DNA from: Zea mays
Taxonomy: Eukaryota > Streptophyta > Magnoliopsida > Poales > Poaceae
NCBI RefSeq assembly: GCF_902167145.1
Contig: NC_050097.1
Coordinates: 111,261,982 to 111,325,981 of the forward strand
Direction of reading: 5' to 3'
Length of the DNA: 64,000 nt
This document shows, piece by piece, positions 45,909 to 58,900 of the stretch (position 1 is its first letter; every line of letters starts with the position of its first letter). A program made the position numbers and the translations under genes. The notes beneath the pieces are model-generated. The model was not told the origin of the DNA and searched no databases. It was given only the letters and a program-made list of their open reading frames with translations.

Positions 45909-46796
45909 TCAAAATAACCCATCAACCCTGAGTAGTGGAAGCGACACTGGATACGGGTGAAGGGGGCATCTCGGAGGCAGTCGCATTGGTACCAGGGCTG
46001 GTCCTAACTCCTCGGGAGCCTCCTCTCCCTCGCTTCCGTCCTCGTTGGCCTCCATCTCTAGGTGGTGCATGTCCAGGTGGTTGTTAGCTTCCTCAAGCTC
46101 CTGCTGCACATCGTGGAGATGGTTTTCCAGGACATCAATGGTGTTGTCCCGGATCTCCACCTACTGCTCCAGGGTGGCGATGCACTGGCTCAACCGTTCC
46201 ACCTGTAGGTCCTTTTCCACCGATTCTGAGGACAGGTCGACCACGAAATCCTCTCGGCTATCGAGGGTGAGCTTAGTGGTCTGAACTAGGTTAGCAAGAT
46301 GTGCCATAGCGTCGCTCTGCAGGGCCTGTAGGCGGTACAGTGCGCTCATGCACTGAATAGTGATCCTCCCAACTAAGTCGGGATACATAGCCCACATGTC
46401 CTTCACATGGCTCACACGGTTGCACCACATGGGGTCATCCCTCTTCTCAGTAGGGAAGAGTCCCAGTGGGTGCATCACCATCTCTAGGGGATGGTAGCCG
46501 CAAAAAGTCGTCAGGGTCTTCAAAGTTGCCGCCTCGGTGGTGTCATTTGTCCTGGATCCAATAGTCTCAGAGTCAAGGGAACGCCAACCCGGCTGAAGGG
46601 GGTGAGCCTCCAGAGTCAGCCAGACTCGGCAACGTGGCACCCGATGCTCCTCGTACAGCTGCACCGTGTACAAAGGGGGCGAAGGGTAACCGGCGGAGTT
46701 GAGCACCTCCCACAAGATGGAAGAAAAACCCTCGTGAGAAAGGAAATCGGAACTGAAACAAGTGTCTCCTCCATTGGCGGGGGTGGGTGAAGTCAT
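45909..46796 (-). pseudogene. ORF0 of E2, coiled-coil protein
   Basis: ATG at 46796-46794 (MTSPTPANGGDTCFSSDFLS) directly after CCTTTTCCATAG. Residues continue as WEVLNSAGYPSPPLYTVQL, HPLEMVMHPLGLFPTEKRDD and SVEKDLQVERLSQCIATLEQ, then a TAG at 46161-46163 where E1 has CAG. The coiled coil and acidic tail (EDGSEGEEAPEELGP) continue in the same frame after the stop. The C-terminal tail is frameshifted near 46000. This copy keeps the frame that E1 lost near residue 40, so the two together define a protein of about 290 residues. Confidence 0.75.
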
Positions 46797-47170
46797 CTAT
46801 GGAAAAGGATCAGATGTAAAGGTTATGGTAGAAGAAAGAAAAATATGTGAGCCCGGGTTGTTAAAAGGAAGTGGGTTAGATCAAATTTTTACTCCTTTAA
46901 TTTCTAATCCTTTCGTGTTTTATAATGCATGCATGCTGAAAAGAGTGTCTCCTCATCGAATCATAAGGGTGCTTTTAGGGCATCCTTGAAATCCTAAGAC
47001 TAGCCCATAGGGCCTACTTATTTAGCCACCTGTTTTCCCCACTATTCCTAAGGCCTTTCATCCTAGGTCTAGCGTTCTAGTCTCGACGATTCCAATACTA
47101 GTTTCTAAGCAAGTTTTAGATTTTTGAAAAGTTGGTATTCGCGATTTATTGCTCCCTCTGTGGTGGTACT

Positions 47171-47183
47171 TGCTCCGATACTA
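47171..47183 (-). other. E2 primer-binding site, degenerate
   Basis: Minus strand TAGTATCGGAGCA, one base off the E1 PBS at its second position. Confidence 0.75.
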
Positions 47184-47185
47184 GC

Positions 47186-50100
47186 TGTGGCAGAACCGCC
47201 TGAATTATTCCAGCTTAAGTGCCCATGTCACGCCTTAGAGGCCGCAACACACTTAAATTGGAATAATCCATCAGTCCCTCAGATCTAGTCTGATAAAGCC
47301 ACTACCCGGGATCAAATACCACTAACTCACTCGATGGTGAGTCACAGAGAAAATACAATAAAGCAGGAAACCTCAAATTAAAGTACTGGGGTTATTACAT
47401 GAATCAGAGTTTTTAAGTAAACTGAAACAAGTTCATAATTTAAATTGCAGCGGATAGTCGATAACGTCGAATGATGAGGAATACGGCAAGGCCTAGCCCA
47501 CTACTCCTCGTGCTCCTCCCTTGCTGGAGCAGCATCCCACTCGACCGTCCAACCAGGTGGCAGGGTGGTAGGCCAAGTCACACCATCAACCATATCCGGA
47601 AGCGTACCTACAAAAATTATGCCACAATCAAGGCTGAGTATACTAATACTCAGCTAGACTTACCCGGTGTGAGGAATCTACTACTCTACCTCTAGACCAT
47701 GCAGCTGTTTGGCTGAGGGGTTTGGTTTTTCCAAAAGCACTAGCTAAGTCTAAAATCAATTTTAGCTTTTCCAATTCTAGTATCATTAATTTTAGCTAAG
47801 TTTGCTCCTTCTAAAGCATACATGGTAGCAATCATTTAGTACAATCAACATGTTGTCTCAAATCAACCTTATTTCACTTTTTACTCAATGCAGTACAAGG
47901 GGTCAAGCAGTCTCATTAGCTGCGAGAAGCAGACAATTCGAATCGATTTTTTAAACCTTGCAAGGTAAACCTAAACACACGACATGTAGAGGCACTCCAT
48001 CCCCACACATATCAACCGTCCCCATCGATTCCCCGTTTGCGGCCAGGGCTCACCGCCTTGGCATACAATGCTCCACTGACCCCGGCTACCGCTATGCAGT
48101 GACTGCACTTGTACCCACCATAGCTAGCATGGGAGACCCAGTCTCAGGAAAGTTCGCGCCCAGCTTCACTCAGGTACTAGGTTTACCGGTTACCATATTT
48201 CCCGACATGTGTTTAGTACGTTCAAACGCTTGACTCAGGTATCCACACATTAATCCTTAGTTCCTTTTCCCGTCTCATGGACAAGGCATCCACCCTAGAT
48301 CCAAGTCCATAAACCATCATAGATCCCGTTATCAAGATGAATACAATCAATTCCTGACCTCATGCGAGTGCTAGAAAAATCACTCAACTTCTACCGAGAT
48401 CCTAATTAGCAAAGCAGGTACTCGACCTAGCATACTAGTATCCATCTCAAAAAGGAATCCTGAGTTCATGCAACTAAGGGTTTCAAGCAACTCCTACACT
48501 TAAGTGCACATTACAAGCCTACAAACATTAAGTGTAGTAAAGTAGCATATATAAACTGGTTAAACCGGGGCCTGCCTTCAAATGCTGGGGCTGCGGGGAG
48601 ATCTTCTGCGGCAGGCTTGGGAGCTGGCTCCTAATCTTCCTAGTGGACAGCTCCTTGCTTGGGAATGAGCATGTACTCTCCGTCAGTGAGGTTGCAATCT
48701 AATGAATGCAATGAGTAAGATATATGTATAGCAGGATATGCAAATTAGCAATTATAATTGGATGGTGAATGATTAAATTAATAAGGTAAAGTTTAACCTT
48801 ATTACTGGAAATTTGGTGGTACACTTAGCCATTTAGGTCAAGTTTGGTTAGGTTAAATGGTCAGATTATTTTAGTGTTCCACTGATTTCCTTTTTATGTT
48901 TTAGTGAAAGTTTATTTTAATTCCTGGCTGAATTCATTGGGGGTGAGATTCATTATTCTTCCCAATTTCTCTCTTCTTTCCCTTTTCTCTTATGTTTTAT
49001 GGTGGGTTTGAACTACAATCTAGCTTTATAAATTTCCAAAAATTCTGCAAAAACTACAGTAGCTTCTCACTAGTGTATAACTCTCTGTCTCAAAAATTGG
49101 GGCTTAAAAAGTTAAGGGTTCTCTCTGTACAAAATTATCAAATCTTAGGGCAAAGGGGGTGCTTTGAACTACAACTCTCCTTTAACAGTGGATTATTCCC
49201 TAAGGCTTATTTTTGCTGGCATTTAGGTGTAATAAAATGACTTTGTACCAAAATTTAGCCACTAATACTTATTGGTTATTTTACTATGATTTTCTAAAGT
49301 TTTTTTGGCCAAAGGGGTGCTTTATACTACCACTATACTTGAAAAATGTCAAACAATCGATTTCTAATTTTTTCTATCTTTTTCTTTGTGCAAGAGCAAT
49401 CATTCTAGAATTTGGCAACTTTTTGCTTAAGGAAAGAGGGGGTAGAAATTCTTGGATTATATGGTCTTTTTCATGGGGTAGGGGGTAATGGGTGTTATCT
49501 TATATTTTTGAATAGGTTTTGTATTTTTCTCTGGTGGTCTACTTCATCAATAGTTGGGTAAAATTCATTTGCCTATTGTTGCACAATTTTAGCCATTCTT
49601 ATGATTTAATTAGAACATGAACCAAAACCATATTTGAATTATTTAGCTCACTTATTGTGAGGGGTTCAGGTGTTTATTATTTTTGTAGTGGTGTTCTAGT
49701 AGTTAGGAGTCTACTGAATTTTCTCTATCCTTTTTGTAATGGTCCTTGTTTTTTTAATCATGGTTTTCTTTGGTTTCTTAGTGCCTAATAAATATTTAAC
49801 CCTGGATTAGCTTGGGACTAGGGTTCTTTGTATTTTTCCTAGGTTCCTCATCACTTAAGTATACTAGGAAAAATATGATCCTTCTCTGTTTATTAATTTC
49901 CACTACCTTTCTTAATTTTCTAAGTTTTGGACAGATATAGTTTTTAATAGCAAAACTTGAGTTAATCTTGTATACTGGGGTGCTCAGTATTTTTGAACAG
50001 TGCCTAAGTTGGGTATGTATCTCTACAAATTTTCTTGAGCCTAGCATAGAAGCATTTTTATTTTTCTTTATATTAATAAGGTTTGGGTAGTTTCCCTATT

Positions 50101-51841
50101 TAATTCAAAACTCTTAAAATTAACACAGAAAACATGGGGTTCAATATTTTTGTTTGATGGTTCATATTATTTTGAAAGCAGCAAAATTGGTTTGACTAAT
50201 TTTGGATAAATATTCTTCAAGTTATGAATTTCCTAAGTTCTCTATTCATTAAAAAGAATAATCAGAAATGGTTAAATGGAAACTAACTTTGCACCGAGGT
50301 CCCTGGCGATTGTTTTCAAATTCCCTTACAGACTAGTCCTTAGGTCACTATTTAAATGTGCCACTAACAGTTTAGAAAACCCCCTAGGGTTTTGCTAAAC
50401 CTAACCCGAGGTCCTTCTCCCAAATAAACAGTACCCGCGGCTGAGGAAAGGGTGGAGGGGCTTACCGATGGCGAGATTGCCCCGATGAGGTGGTCGAGGG
50501 CGTAGGGGAGGTCGTGACGGTCACGCCAATGTGCGGATCGTCTCTGGGGATAGTCAGAGTAGGCCGATCCACGTGCGCAGACGGGGGAGCTCGTCGTCGG
50601 TGAGGGCTCCAGCCTATCTAGGGCAGTAGAGTTCAATTAAACCTGTTAGTGAGCTTCACTAGGTGCTAGGGAAGGCATAGGCGCGAGGAATTGGAGAATG
50701 GCTCGCCGGATAGCTCAGCCTACGTGCGGTGGCGGACGACCGAAGTCCGGCGACGGTGATCTTGCTGTTCCAGTGAGGCAGGGCTTCGATCCTTGTTTGG
50801 AGAAGCTTCACGGCTCCCCGGAGAAGCTGTCCAAGGGCTCGGTTGAGGCTAAGGGTCTCTGGAAATGGCTGGCCGCGGTGGCTGGCACTCGGGTGGCGTA
50901 GAGCTCGCCGGAGCTAAGCACGGTGTCTGGTCAGCGAAGGTGAGTGCGGAGTGAGGTGAGGCACGTGTAGGGGTGGTCTTAAAGGCGCGGGCGAGCACGG
51001 CCGAGGGGTGGCTCTGACACGCGCTCGAGGTGTGCGCGGGTGAGCGCTAGTGCGCGCTCTAGCGCCTGGGCACGACATCGAGCACGAGGCAGCGATAGAG
51101 AGGTCAAGTTCAAGCGCGGATTGGCTCCAAATCTTTGCAATTATGGCCATGATCTCATTGAGAGATCTCTTCCCCTGACATTCCTTTATCGTTTGTGTGT
51201 GGAGGCTTATGGGTTTTGCTGACTGGAGCCAAAGATATGGAGTGATGAAGTTTGGTTTGTCTCACTGCTGAACTCCAAGAGGAAATCCTAGATTTGACGT
51301 GTCTAGGGCATGAATCTTGATGCCATCTTCACACACATTGCAGAGGGGTTAGTTTAGAACAATTTTGTCAATGGGGACTTAAGGATTTGAGCTAGGGATC
51401 AAGGTGAACGTGCTCAAGTTCTAGGTGAGGGCTGAAATTCAACAATCTGAATTTCAGATTTTCCCTAGAGAGCTTCCACTTGGATGGCCTTTTTGGGGAT
51501 TTTAATCAATTATTTTGGCCAAACTTTTATAACAATTATTGTAGCTTAATTAGTGTATTTCAACTTTTATAATTGGCCTAAGCCATGATTCCATGTTTTT
51601 CATGGTCTTTTTACCAATTTCTTCCTTTCTACTTAAATGGCCTAATTAGGATTGTTCTAGGGTTTAAACATTTTCCCATTTTGAATGCATGATATGATTT
51701 AGGCATGAGTCTTTAGGACAAAAGAATTAGTTGAATTTTTTCTCTCAAGTTTTTGGTGTCTTTTGCTCAATTTGATTCACATGAAATAATGGTTCTTGAG
51801 TTAGCACTGAGAAGAACTCTGGGAATTACTGGGGTGTTAAA
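47186..51841 (-). repeat. E2 5' LTR
   Basis: 4656 bp, ends TGTGGCAGAACCG and GGGGTGTTAAA (the final CA has become AA). It is uninterrupted and serves as the empty site for the TRIM and E1 insertions in the partner LTR. The TATA box is degraded (CTTTAAGAC near 50980). Donor TCG|GTAAGC at 50465 and the 123-nt segment 48576-48698 are kept. Confidence 0.93.
48576..48698 (-). other. Predicted leader exon 2 in the E2 5' LTR
   Basis: 123 nt between CATTAG and GAAG|GCAGGC. Exon 1 would end at 50466. The donor has G for the usual A at +4. Confidence 0.45.
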
Positions 51842-51846
51842 GGGGC

Positions 51847-53824
51847 GTCTCCCATTATAAAGCATGCTACGAGCAAATTTAAAATTTTCATTTTCTAACT
51901 CATGCTTGGCAATTTTAGCATTTAGATTGGCTATGTGATCATTTTGTTCTTTAATCATAGCAAGGCGATCATTCATTGCATCAATATTAACATGTTTACA
52001 TCTAGTGCAAATAGTGACATGCTCAACAGTAGATGTGGAAACATTGCAAGCATTCAATTCTTCAATCTTAGCAATTAAACTAGCATTTTCAGTTCTAAGA
52101 TAAGAAATTGAATCATTGCAAATATTAAGCTCTTTAGACAAGTTTTCACATTTTTCTACTTCAAGAGCATATACATCTTTGAGCTTAACGAATTTCTTAT
52201 TTTCCTTAACGAGCAAGTCCTCTTGGCATTCCAAGATATCATCCTTCTAGTTAATGGTTTCTATCAATTCATTAATTTTCTTCTTTTGCTCTTTGGTAAG
52301 GTTTGCAAAAAGGGAAGTTAAATCATCATCATCACTAGAGCTACCCTCATCATCGGAAGTAGTGTATTTGGGGATATCTCTAGGATGTACCTTCTTCTTT
52401 TTGCTATCCTTGGCCATGAGGCATTGGTGGCCGACGTTCGAGAAGAGAAGGCCTTTTGTTGACGGTGATGTTGGTAGCGTCCTCGTCGGAGGAGGAGTCA
52501 GTGGAGCTCTCATCAGAGTCCCATTCCCGCCCCATGTGTGCCTCGCCACCCTTCTTCTTGTTGTAGTATCTTTTCTTTTCCATCTTTTTCTTCCCTTTCT
52601 TGTCGTCGTCCCTGTTAATGTCACTTGTGTATCGACATTTAGCTATAAAGTGACCGGACTTACCACACCTGTAGCAAACCCTCTTAGAACGGGGTTTGTT
52701 GTCCTTCCCCTTCCTTTGCTTGAGGATTTGTCGGAAGCTCTTAATGATAAGAGCCATCTCCTCGTTGTCGAGCTTGGAGGCGTCAATTAGGAGTCTACTT
52801 GGTGTAGACTCTTCCTTCTCTTCCATTGCCTTGAAAGAAACGGGTTGCGCCTCGGGCATGGAAGTGACGCCTTGCTCCAAGTTGACAATATGTTTGGAGT
52901 CTTTGATCATAAGTTCAAAGCTCACAAACTTGCCAATGACCTCCTTGGGAGACATCTGTTTATATCTAGGATCTCCACGAATTAATTGAACTTGAGTGGG
53001 ATTACAAAAAATAAGAGATCTTATAATAACCTTGACCATTTCATGGTCATCCCACTTGGTGCTCCCAAGGTTGTGGACTTGGTTGACCATCGTCTTGAGC
53101 CGGTTGTACATTGCTTGTGGTTCCTCTCCTTTGTGAGGACGAATCGACCGAGTTCTCCCTCGATCGTTTCGCACTTGGTGATTTTGGTCACCTCGTCGCC
53201 TTCATGCATCGTCTTGAGGACGTTCCAAATTTCTTTGGCACTCTTCAACCCTTGCACCTTGTTGTACTGCTCTCGGCACAAGGAAGCGAGGAGTATTGAG
53301 GTGGCTTGGGAATTGAAGTGCCTTATTTGGGTGGCCTCATCAGAGTCGTAATCCTCGTCGCCCACCTGTGGTGCCTGCACTCCAAACTCAACAATATCCC
53401 ATATGCTTTCGTGGAGTGAGGTTAGATGGTGCCTCATTTTATCACTCCACATACAATAATCTTCACCATCAAAATATGGTGGTTTGCCTAGCGGTATGGA
53501 AAGTAGAGAAGCACGTTAAGGAATGCGAGGGTAGCGAAGAGGCATCTTACTATACTTTTTACGCTCTTGGCGCTTTGAAGATGTGGACTTCGCGCCATAT
53601 GTGGAAGGTGAGGAAGAATCAGTCTCGTAGTAGATCGCCTTCTTCATTTTCTTTTTCTTCTTGTCACCCTTCCTATGTGACTTGATGGACCCGATAGATT
53701 CTTCCTTGTGCTCCTTTTGCTTGTCGCCGGCCTCCTTCAATGGAGTCCTTTCTTCGTTCTTCTTTCTCGAAGATCCAGGATTTTTGCCAGCCACCATCTT
53801 CCTCTTGGCGTGTTCTCCCGACAT
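51847..53824 (-). pseudogene. Copia gag (Opie/SIRE type)
   Basis: ATG at 53824-53822 (MSGEHAKRK) or the internal MVAGKNPGSSRKKNEE, which is nearer the usual family start. Blocks: KKKKKMKKAIYYETDSSSPS, PPYFDGEDYCMWSDKM (UBN2-type gag), EIWNVLKTMHEGDEVTKI, then the zinc knuckle CYRCGKSGHFIAKC near 52690 and a Ser/Asp-rich stretch. The C-terminal half is a coiled coil (ENASLIAKIEELN) ending with FARSMLYNGRRP at the E2 insertion. Stops or frameshifts lie near 53516, 53020-53170, 52404 and 52240. Its end continues at 8699. Confidence 0.88.
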
Positions 53825-53856
53825 CACTTCGAGTTGTTAAACTCTAATAAAGCACC

Positions 53857-53870
53857 GAGCTCCGATACCA
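53857..53870 (-). other. Copia primer-binding site
   Basis: Minus strand TGGTATCGGAGCTC, two bases after the LTR end (CTTACA). Initiator Met tRNA type. Confidence 0.85.
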
Positions 53871-53872
53871 AT

Positions 53873-55170
53873 TGTAAGTCACCTAGAGGGGGTGAATAGG
53901 CGAAACCTGAAAATTATAAACTTCGAACACGCACTTGACACGGGGTTAGGGTTAGAAATAAATAATAGTGAACTCGAAGTGCGGAAGATAGCTCTTCTTG
54001 CAATGAGTTGCTCAATCAATGCGGATAACTATGGGAGCAAACTCAAATCAATGTAAGCAAGGGAACTTTAGAAGGAGAGGAGAGGGAAGAAACAAATCGA
54101 GTGATGAAGATCAACACAAATGAACATGGTGATTTGTTTCCTAAGGTTTGGTTCCGATGAACCTACTCCTCGTTGAGGAGGCCACAAAGACCGGGTTTAT
54201 TTCAACCCTTTCCCTCTCTCAATCGATCACTTAGACCAGTCGAGTGCTTCTTAATCACACGGGTCACTAAGACCCCACAAGGATCACCACACAATTAGGT
54301 GTCTTTTTTTAGCTTTACAAAACACTTGGAAACATTAGAGTGAGATGAAGAAAGCAACCAAGCAACAAGAGCAACAAAAGAAACACAAATCACCCTCTCT
54401 CAAGTCACTAAGCACTTTGATTTCTTGACTTGAATTTGGAACTTGGAGAGGATTTGATGCTTTGATTGTGTCTTGGAGTCTATTCTTTTGCTTTAGTAGT
54501 GAATGAGGAAGTTGGAATGATTGGATGGCTTGAATGGAGGTGGTTGGGGGGTATTCATAGCCCCAACCACTATTCTAGCCATTACTGTCGATGGGCACAC
54601 CGGACAGTCTGGTGGTGCACCGGACACAAAACTATTCACTGTCCGGTGCATGCCACGTCAGCCAACCGTTGGGGTTTGGAGCAGTTGACCATTGAAGTTT
54701 TCTATCCTCTTGCGACACCGGACAGTCCGGTGGCACACTGGACAGTTTGGTGCGTCCTGACGTTGCAAACTAACTTCTGACTTCTACGCTGCAGACTGCC
54801 CTGTAGTTAGCGCAGTCGACCGTTGGGCGAAGTTGACCGTTGCTCCGTTGTCTCACCGGACAGTCCAGTGGCACACAGTACAATCCAATGAATTTTAGTG
54901 GACGAGCATTGAAAAACCCCGAGAGCGGCCAGTTCGTGAAGGTCTCCAGCCTAGGCACCAGACAGTGTCCGGTGTGCCACAGGCTGCACCAGCCCTGTTT
55001 TGCTCCAACTGAGTAGAATTCCCCCAAGTCATTTTCTTTGTATGTTTATGTGAACTTTATGCACCTGAGAAAAACATCCACTAGGCAAACTAGTTAGTCC
55101 ATATGGTTTGTGATGGTCGTCAAACACCAAAATCGATTATAGGAAATGGTTAAGCCCATTTCTCTTTCAA
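53873..55170 (-). repeat. Copia right (5') LTR, shared with a tandem copy
   Basis: About 1.3 kb, homologous to 2293-3556, with the PBS on its left. On its right it does not meet flanking DNA but the PPT and 3' UTR of another copy, so it serves as 3' LTR of one unit and 5' LTR of the next. Confidence 0.85.
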
Positions 55171-55963
55171 TCTCCCCCCTTTTTGGTGATTGATGCCAAC
55201 ACAAACCAAAGCAAATACAAAGTGTAGAAATGTAACTAGTTTGCATTTTTGCAGATGTGCATAAGTTACTTTGAAATGAAAGCATTTCTAATCATATGTG
55301 GTTGTTTTGATATATCTAACATTTTGGACCATATTTGCACCACTCAGCTAGTTTTCGCAAATCTTTTTAAAAGAGTCTTTTGAAATTCATTTGCAATTAG
55401 CCAATGGTATAAGAATATGATTTCAAAAAGCATTTTCAAGTTTTTGAAAATTCTCCCCCTGTTTCAAATGCTTTTCCTTTGGCTAAATAAAAGCTCCCCT
55501 GAAGAAATTCTCCCCTTAGTTGTCAAGATGGGTTTTTGCAATTTGAATAATCTCTCCACCATTTCGAAAAAGGTTTTAGAAAATAGGGTGGTGGTGCGGT
55601 CCTTTTTCTTTGGGCCTATTACTCTCTTCCCCTTTGGCATTAAGCGCGAAAAAAAAAGAGAATTAGAGGCCTCGAATTTATCCCCTTTGGAAAAGGATAT
55701 GAATGAAAGCTCATGAGTAGGGCAAAGGATAAATGATACCGACAGAGTCGTAGTGGATGCCTTGCCTTTGCCGATTTCTTCATTTCCCTTTCAATCTAGG
55801 ACTAATCATGGAAATACTCTTGGAAACACATTAGTCTTAGCTTTGGCACAAGAAGAATAAGAAATATGCATTTGTCCCAAATGAAAGAGACATGATCAAA
55901 GGTATAAAATGAACAATGTGTGCAAGATTTCAATCAAAGTTCTGAGAATTTAAGATGTTTAGT
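55171..55963 (-). repeat. 3' region of a second copia unit
   Basis: Closely matches 3557-4350: PPT, extra purine runs and the last bases of RNase H. Cut at 55963 by E6. The rest of this unit should lie beyond E6, outside the window. Confidence 0.8.
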
Positions 55964-58900
55964 TGTAACACCATGAATTTGAGGGTATAAAATTTCTTTC
56001 TAAAATCTACCAAATTCAGGTGTTAGCCTTTACTTCTCTCTAGTGTCTCTCTCTCTTTTTCTTTTGGGTATATGTAGCTTAATTAGTGAGGGATTAATTA
56101 CTTATTTTTTGCCAAAACTATGTGAGTTATGAATTGTTGCATCATGCTTAGCCCAACATATTCTTTGGATTGATGCACATGTTTGATTTGGTTTGAATTT
56201 GAAACTTGGTTTGAATTTGAATTGAAAACCCTAGAAAAAATAAAATGGAAAAGCAATTAGAAATTCCAGAAAATAGAAAACCCCAATTCGGCCCAATCAG
56301 CCCAGCCGACCCAGCCCCACGCGCGCGCCAACCTTCCCTGACAGGTGGACCACGCCTGTCAGCGCCTTCTCGTGCCCACTCTCTCTTCCCCCTCCCTCTT
56401 GCTGCCAGTGGGGCCGACTTGTCGGCGCCGATCTCCTCCGCGTGCACGTCCTTTCCCTCGCTGTCCAGCAGGCCCCGCTCATCGGCCCGGCCGCCCGTTT
56501 ACTCGCCGACTCCCGCTGACCGATGGGTCTCGTCTGTCAGACCTTTCCCCTCTGAGCCACCCGCGCTCCTCGCCGTGGACATGCCCATGTCTACGCGTTT
56601 CCTGACCATGACCCACGCGCCCGAGCCTTTTCTGGACCCCACCCTCATTCACTCGCCCTTCCTCACTCAGTTGCGCCCTCAGCCAAGCACCCTCTCTCTC
56701 TCTCTCTGTGCGCGCCTAGGGAGTTCTGCCGCCGCTCGTCGTGGTCTCGCGCCCGTTCTGCGGTCGCCGTCGAGCCCTCGTCGTGTCTGTTGCCTTGATA
56801 AGCTCCGCCTTATCACCTACAATCTAGGACATTGTTTGGTTCGCCCCCTCCCCCTCTGGTTCGCCTGGTCCATGCTCACTAGAGCTTTCCTCACGCCACC
56901 ATAGTTCCGCCGCCATCGACCCGCGTCTTCACCGTGCCCTGGACGCCGTTCGAGAGTTCCTGAGCCTCCCCTCATGGTAACCATCCTAACTCCGCCCTTA
57001 TTTTCTCCTGTCTTGCATTTACTCGCCCGCGATTGCTCGCCAGAGTGCTCCCTGGTCCGCCGAGGACTTTCTCTCTGCCGTCCGGCCGCCTCACCCCACT
57101 TCCTACTGACCTGACCCCACCATAGTGTTCGCCCAGTCTTCCCCATCCTTTCTAGCCACCCAGACTGACACCTAGCGCCCTAGGAGCCCTAGTATACTTC
57201 GCCACCGGTAGCTACACCGCCGCGGGCGCGTATGGCGCCGCCCCTGGTCGGCCAGAGAGGATAAAGCCCCTAGCGCCTTACCCAAACCGTCCAGTCTAGA
57301 TCAGATGGCCTGGATGCACGGATAACAATTTGCGTGGTCTGTGGAGCCAGAACCGTTGATCGGTAATCTTGCGGCCAGCGTGTCTCACGCTCTCAGCACA
57401 TCGCTAGTCCGTGGGCCCCGCGCGTCAGTGCCTCAACCCTTCCCTACCCCACCTGTTAGCCACATTCGCCCGTCCGCACGTGCGCTCGTCCGCGGATCTG
57501 ATATCAGCCATTCATTTATGATCGAGCGGTCAAGGTTGCCCGATACAACTTCGCGTGTAAATTTGCTTAAGAGACCCTCGGGTTTCCGAGAATCAACCCG
57601 TCGTCCCTTGATTTTGCGTGCAGGCCCCTGGATTCTTATAAACGGACCCCTGGCCTTTTAAATAATCACAGATTTGGACCTAATTTTGTATTTCAAACTT
57701 CAAAACTTGTTTATTTCATATCTTTTCCATATGAACTCAAAATTTAGTGATTCAAATTGCAAAATGTTCATAGGAATATTCTCTATTCAAATAAAATATG
57801 TTCATCCACAGTCTGTGCACTCTAATTTTATGTCTAAGCTATAGGTTAGTTTATGTGTTAATTTATTTGTTGAATAAAATAAATAAAAAGGAAAACCCTA
57901 GTGGTAAATGGATATTTAATCTTGTGAGATTAATAATATGTAGTATACGAATTTATCCCTAGTTTAACTTTTATGTCTCATTAAAATGAGTAGAATCAGA
58001 TTATGTAGTCATGGAGATAAACAACACTTAGAAAATAACAAACTACTAAATGTGATTAGTTCACCTTATAACTTAAAATCCCTTTTGACTTTATACTTTT
58101 TATTTTTGAGATGTGTTCCATTGTTTGTACATGATTGGTGTGATGTTAATTTGTCGTTTACCAAATGTATTGAATGTATGATCGCTTTATTTAGACAACG
58201 AGCAGCCCGTGGTTCCTGAATGTGTTGCCGAAGATCTTCCTGAGCAACAACCTAGTGAAGGAAAGTGTCCTTTGACCTATTATGTCCTACGTACTTTATA
58301 ATTCATTGTCCCTCATTATATCATTGAAACCTAAGGATTGACTAGTCTATATTTACCTTATCCTTGTTTACCTTTTTGGGTTATCATGGTTAGCTTTATG
58401 CTATTGCTTTAACTTAATCAACAAATATGATGTGAATATTTATGATACGATGATGTTATCCTGATGACTACCTTGTGATATTTTAGGGGACTCAAGCCAT
58501 TTTCCTGAGTACCTCTCCATAAGGACCTGTTCGTTGAGTGGCCACCCGGGATAACAGTACAACCATGAGGGTGGAATGGGATGCCCTTAGCTCATTAATT
58601 AGATGAACCTGGGGGTGTAGTTGGCTTTGCTTGAGGGCCGTCAATGGGGACCGGGGCGTAGTGCTCGCTCTGCCAAGGGAGGTGCAGAGGTTCATTCAAT
58701 TTGGTTTTGTTAGTCACCCACCTTGGCGAGGTGTACTGCGTTTGTATGACTGGCGAAACCTAACAAGCAGCTATGCACCAGGGAAGTCTTTGTAAAGGCT
58801 ACGTAGTGAAACCTTGCCGACTCACCTTGGTAGTGTTTGAGGGTTTGATCGATCCAAGGCAAAAAGGGGTCACGACTCGTGGGTAAAGTGTGCAACCTCT

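Larger units (their letters stand above)
8705..51841 (-). mobile_element. E2: chromodomain Ty3/gypsy (Tekay/Del-like), long LTRs, carrying four insertions
   Basis: Bounded by an exact TSD GGGGC (8700-8704 and 51842-51846) inside copia gag. Minus orientation. The 3' LTR is 8705-29512, about 4.65 kb once its insertions are removed; the 5' LTR is 47186-51841 (4656 bp). Internal region: degenerate PBS, ORF0, gag, protease, RT, RNase H, integrase, chromodomain, PPT. The insertions are a TRIM and E1 in the 3' LTR, solo LTR S3 in integrase, and solo LTR E4 (with E5 inside) in RT. The two LTRs are visibly more diverged than those of E1, so E2 is older, as nesting requires. Confidence 0.9.
2293..55963 (-). 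mobile_element. Opie/SIRE-like Ty1/copia element, part of a tandem, split by a large nested insertion
   Basis: Minus-strand copia whose parts are far apart: left (3') LTR 2293-3556, 3' UTR to 4314, pol 4315-8699, then a 43-kb insertion (E2, 8705-51841), gag 51847-53824, PBS and right (5') LTR 53873-55170. The join is unambiguous: gag reads ...SMLYNGRRP at 51847 and resumes as SIKDGISFQQG at 8699, with GGGGC duplicated at 8700-8704 and 51842-51846. The protein text closely follows the Opie type of the SIRE lineage in maize relatives. Right of the right LTR a second copy of the 3' region begins, so the element is tandem. All coding parts are disrupted. Confidence 0.85.

Noticed and set aside
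46573..46761. Host gene candidates among the remaining short frames
   Set aside because: All are antisense or out-of-frame shadows of retroelement coding regions or lie in LTRs; none shows a plant gene family.
55983..55990. TATAAAA near the left end of the E6 LTR
   Set aside because: Only 20 bp inside the LTR, too close to the end to leave a U3.
56245..56904. 219-codon plus-strand frame in the E6 LTR
   Set aside because: Composition is Pro/Ser/Arg from a GC-rich block, no domain, and it lies inside an LTR. Probably leader or U3 sequence.
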